Assembly (NCBI GenBank): GCA_947175005.1
Contig: CAMWLD010000175.1
Location: 1-5,343, forward strand
Source of the DNA: an uncultured Ruminococcus sp.
GTDB taxonomy: Bacteria; Bacillota; Clostridia; Oscillospirales; Ruminococcaceae
Direction: 5' to 3'
DNA length: 5,343 bases
This document shows, in pieces, positions 5,342 through 5,343 of the stretch (its first letter is position 1; every line of letters begins with the position of its first letter). The position numbers were made by a program, and so were the translations under genes. The notes beneath the pieces are model-generated. The model saw nothing but the letters and a program-made list of their open reading frames with translations, was not told the DNA's origin and ran no database searches.

Positions 5342-5343
5342 AA

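Noticed and set aside
4653..5343. Second copy of the tRNA-Ser 3' end as an attachment site
   Set aside because: No repeat of the T arm or acceptor sequence was found in the rest of the window; it could exist only beyond the right edge.
1..5343. CRISPR arrays, insertion-sequence ends, riboswitches
   Set aside because: No regularly spaced repeats, transposase fragments, terminal inverted repeats or recognisable aptamer were seen.

Overview
The window looks like chromosomal DNA of a low-to-mid GC Firmicute, most likely a Clostridia/Ruminococcus-type gut bacterium. The support is strong AGGAGG-type ribosome sites, sigma-A promoters with TGn extended -10 boxes, A/T-rich gaps between genes, a tRNA with encoded CCA, and a GldF-GldG-DUF4340 gene order that I associate with this group. 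The genus is inference; no marker here fixes it.

Positions 1-3795 hold the end of a rightward operon: a 5'-truncated ABC-2 permease (GldF type), a GldG-like protein with two membrane anchors, and a membrane-anchored protein with two DUF4340-like repeats. The ATPase should lie just upstream. Together they would form an ABC complex with large extracytoplasmic partners and unknown substrate; the 'gliding' name is inherited from Bacteroidetes. No convincing terminator follows the operon.

Positions 3796-4418 hold a self-contained unit: an A/T-rich upstream region, a near-consensus promoter with a 14-bp perfect palindrome over its start point, a very strong ribosome site, a 97-aa soluble protein of unknown function, and a strong terminator. 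Positions 4419-4695 hold a tRNA-Ser(GGA) gene with its own promoter, short leader and terminator.

Positions 4696-5343 are the most unusual part. On the minus strand a 60-aa ribbon-helix-helix (CopG-like) regulator is followed by a 125-bp gap and a 77-aa protein, probably with a 38-codon leader ORF between them and a 17-codon basic micro-ORF at the end. Inside the gap, on the opposite strand, is a perfect TTGACA-17-TATAAT promoter, followed within about 85 bases by a hairpin and T-run. This predicts an undescribed small RNA of about 77 nt, antisense to the end of the RHH gene and to the leader of the 77-aa gene. The layout (CopG-like repressor, counter-transcribed RNA, leader, controlled gene) copies pMV158-type plasmid copy control, but no replication protein is present. 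It sits directly next to a tRNA gene, a common integration site.
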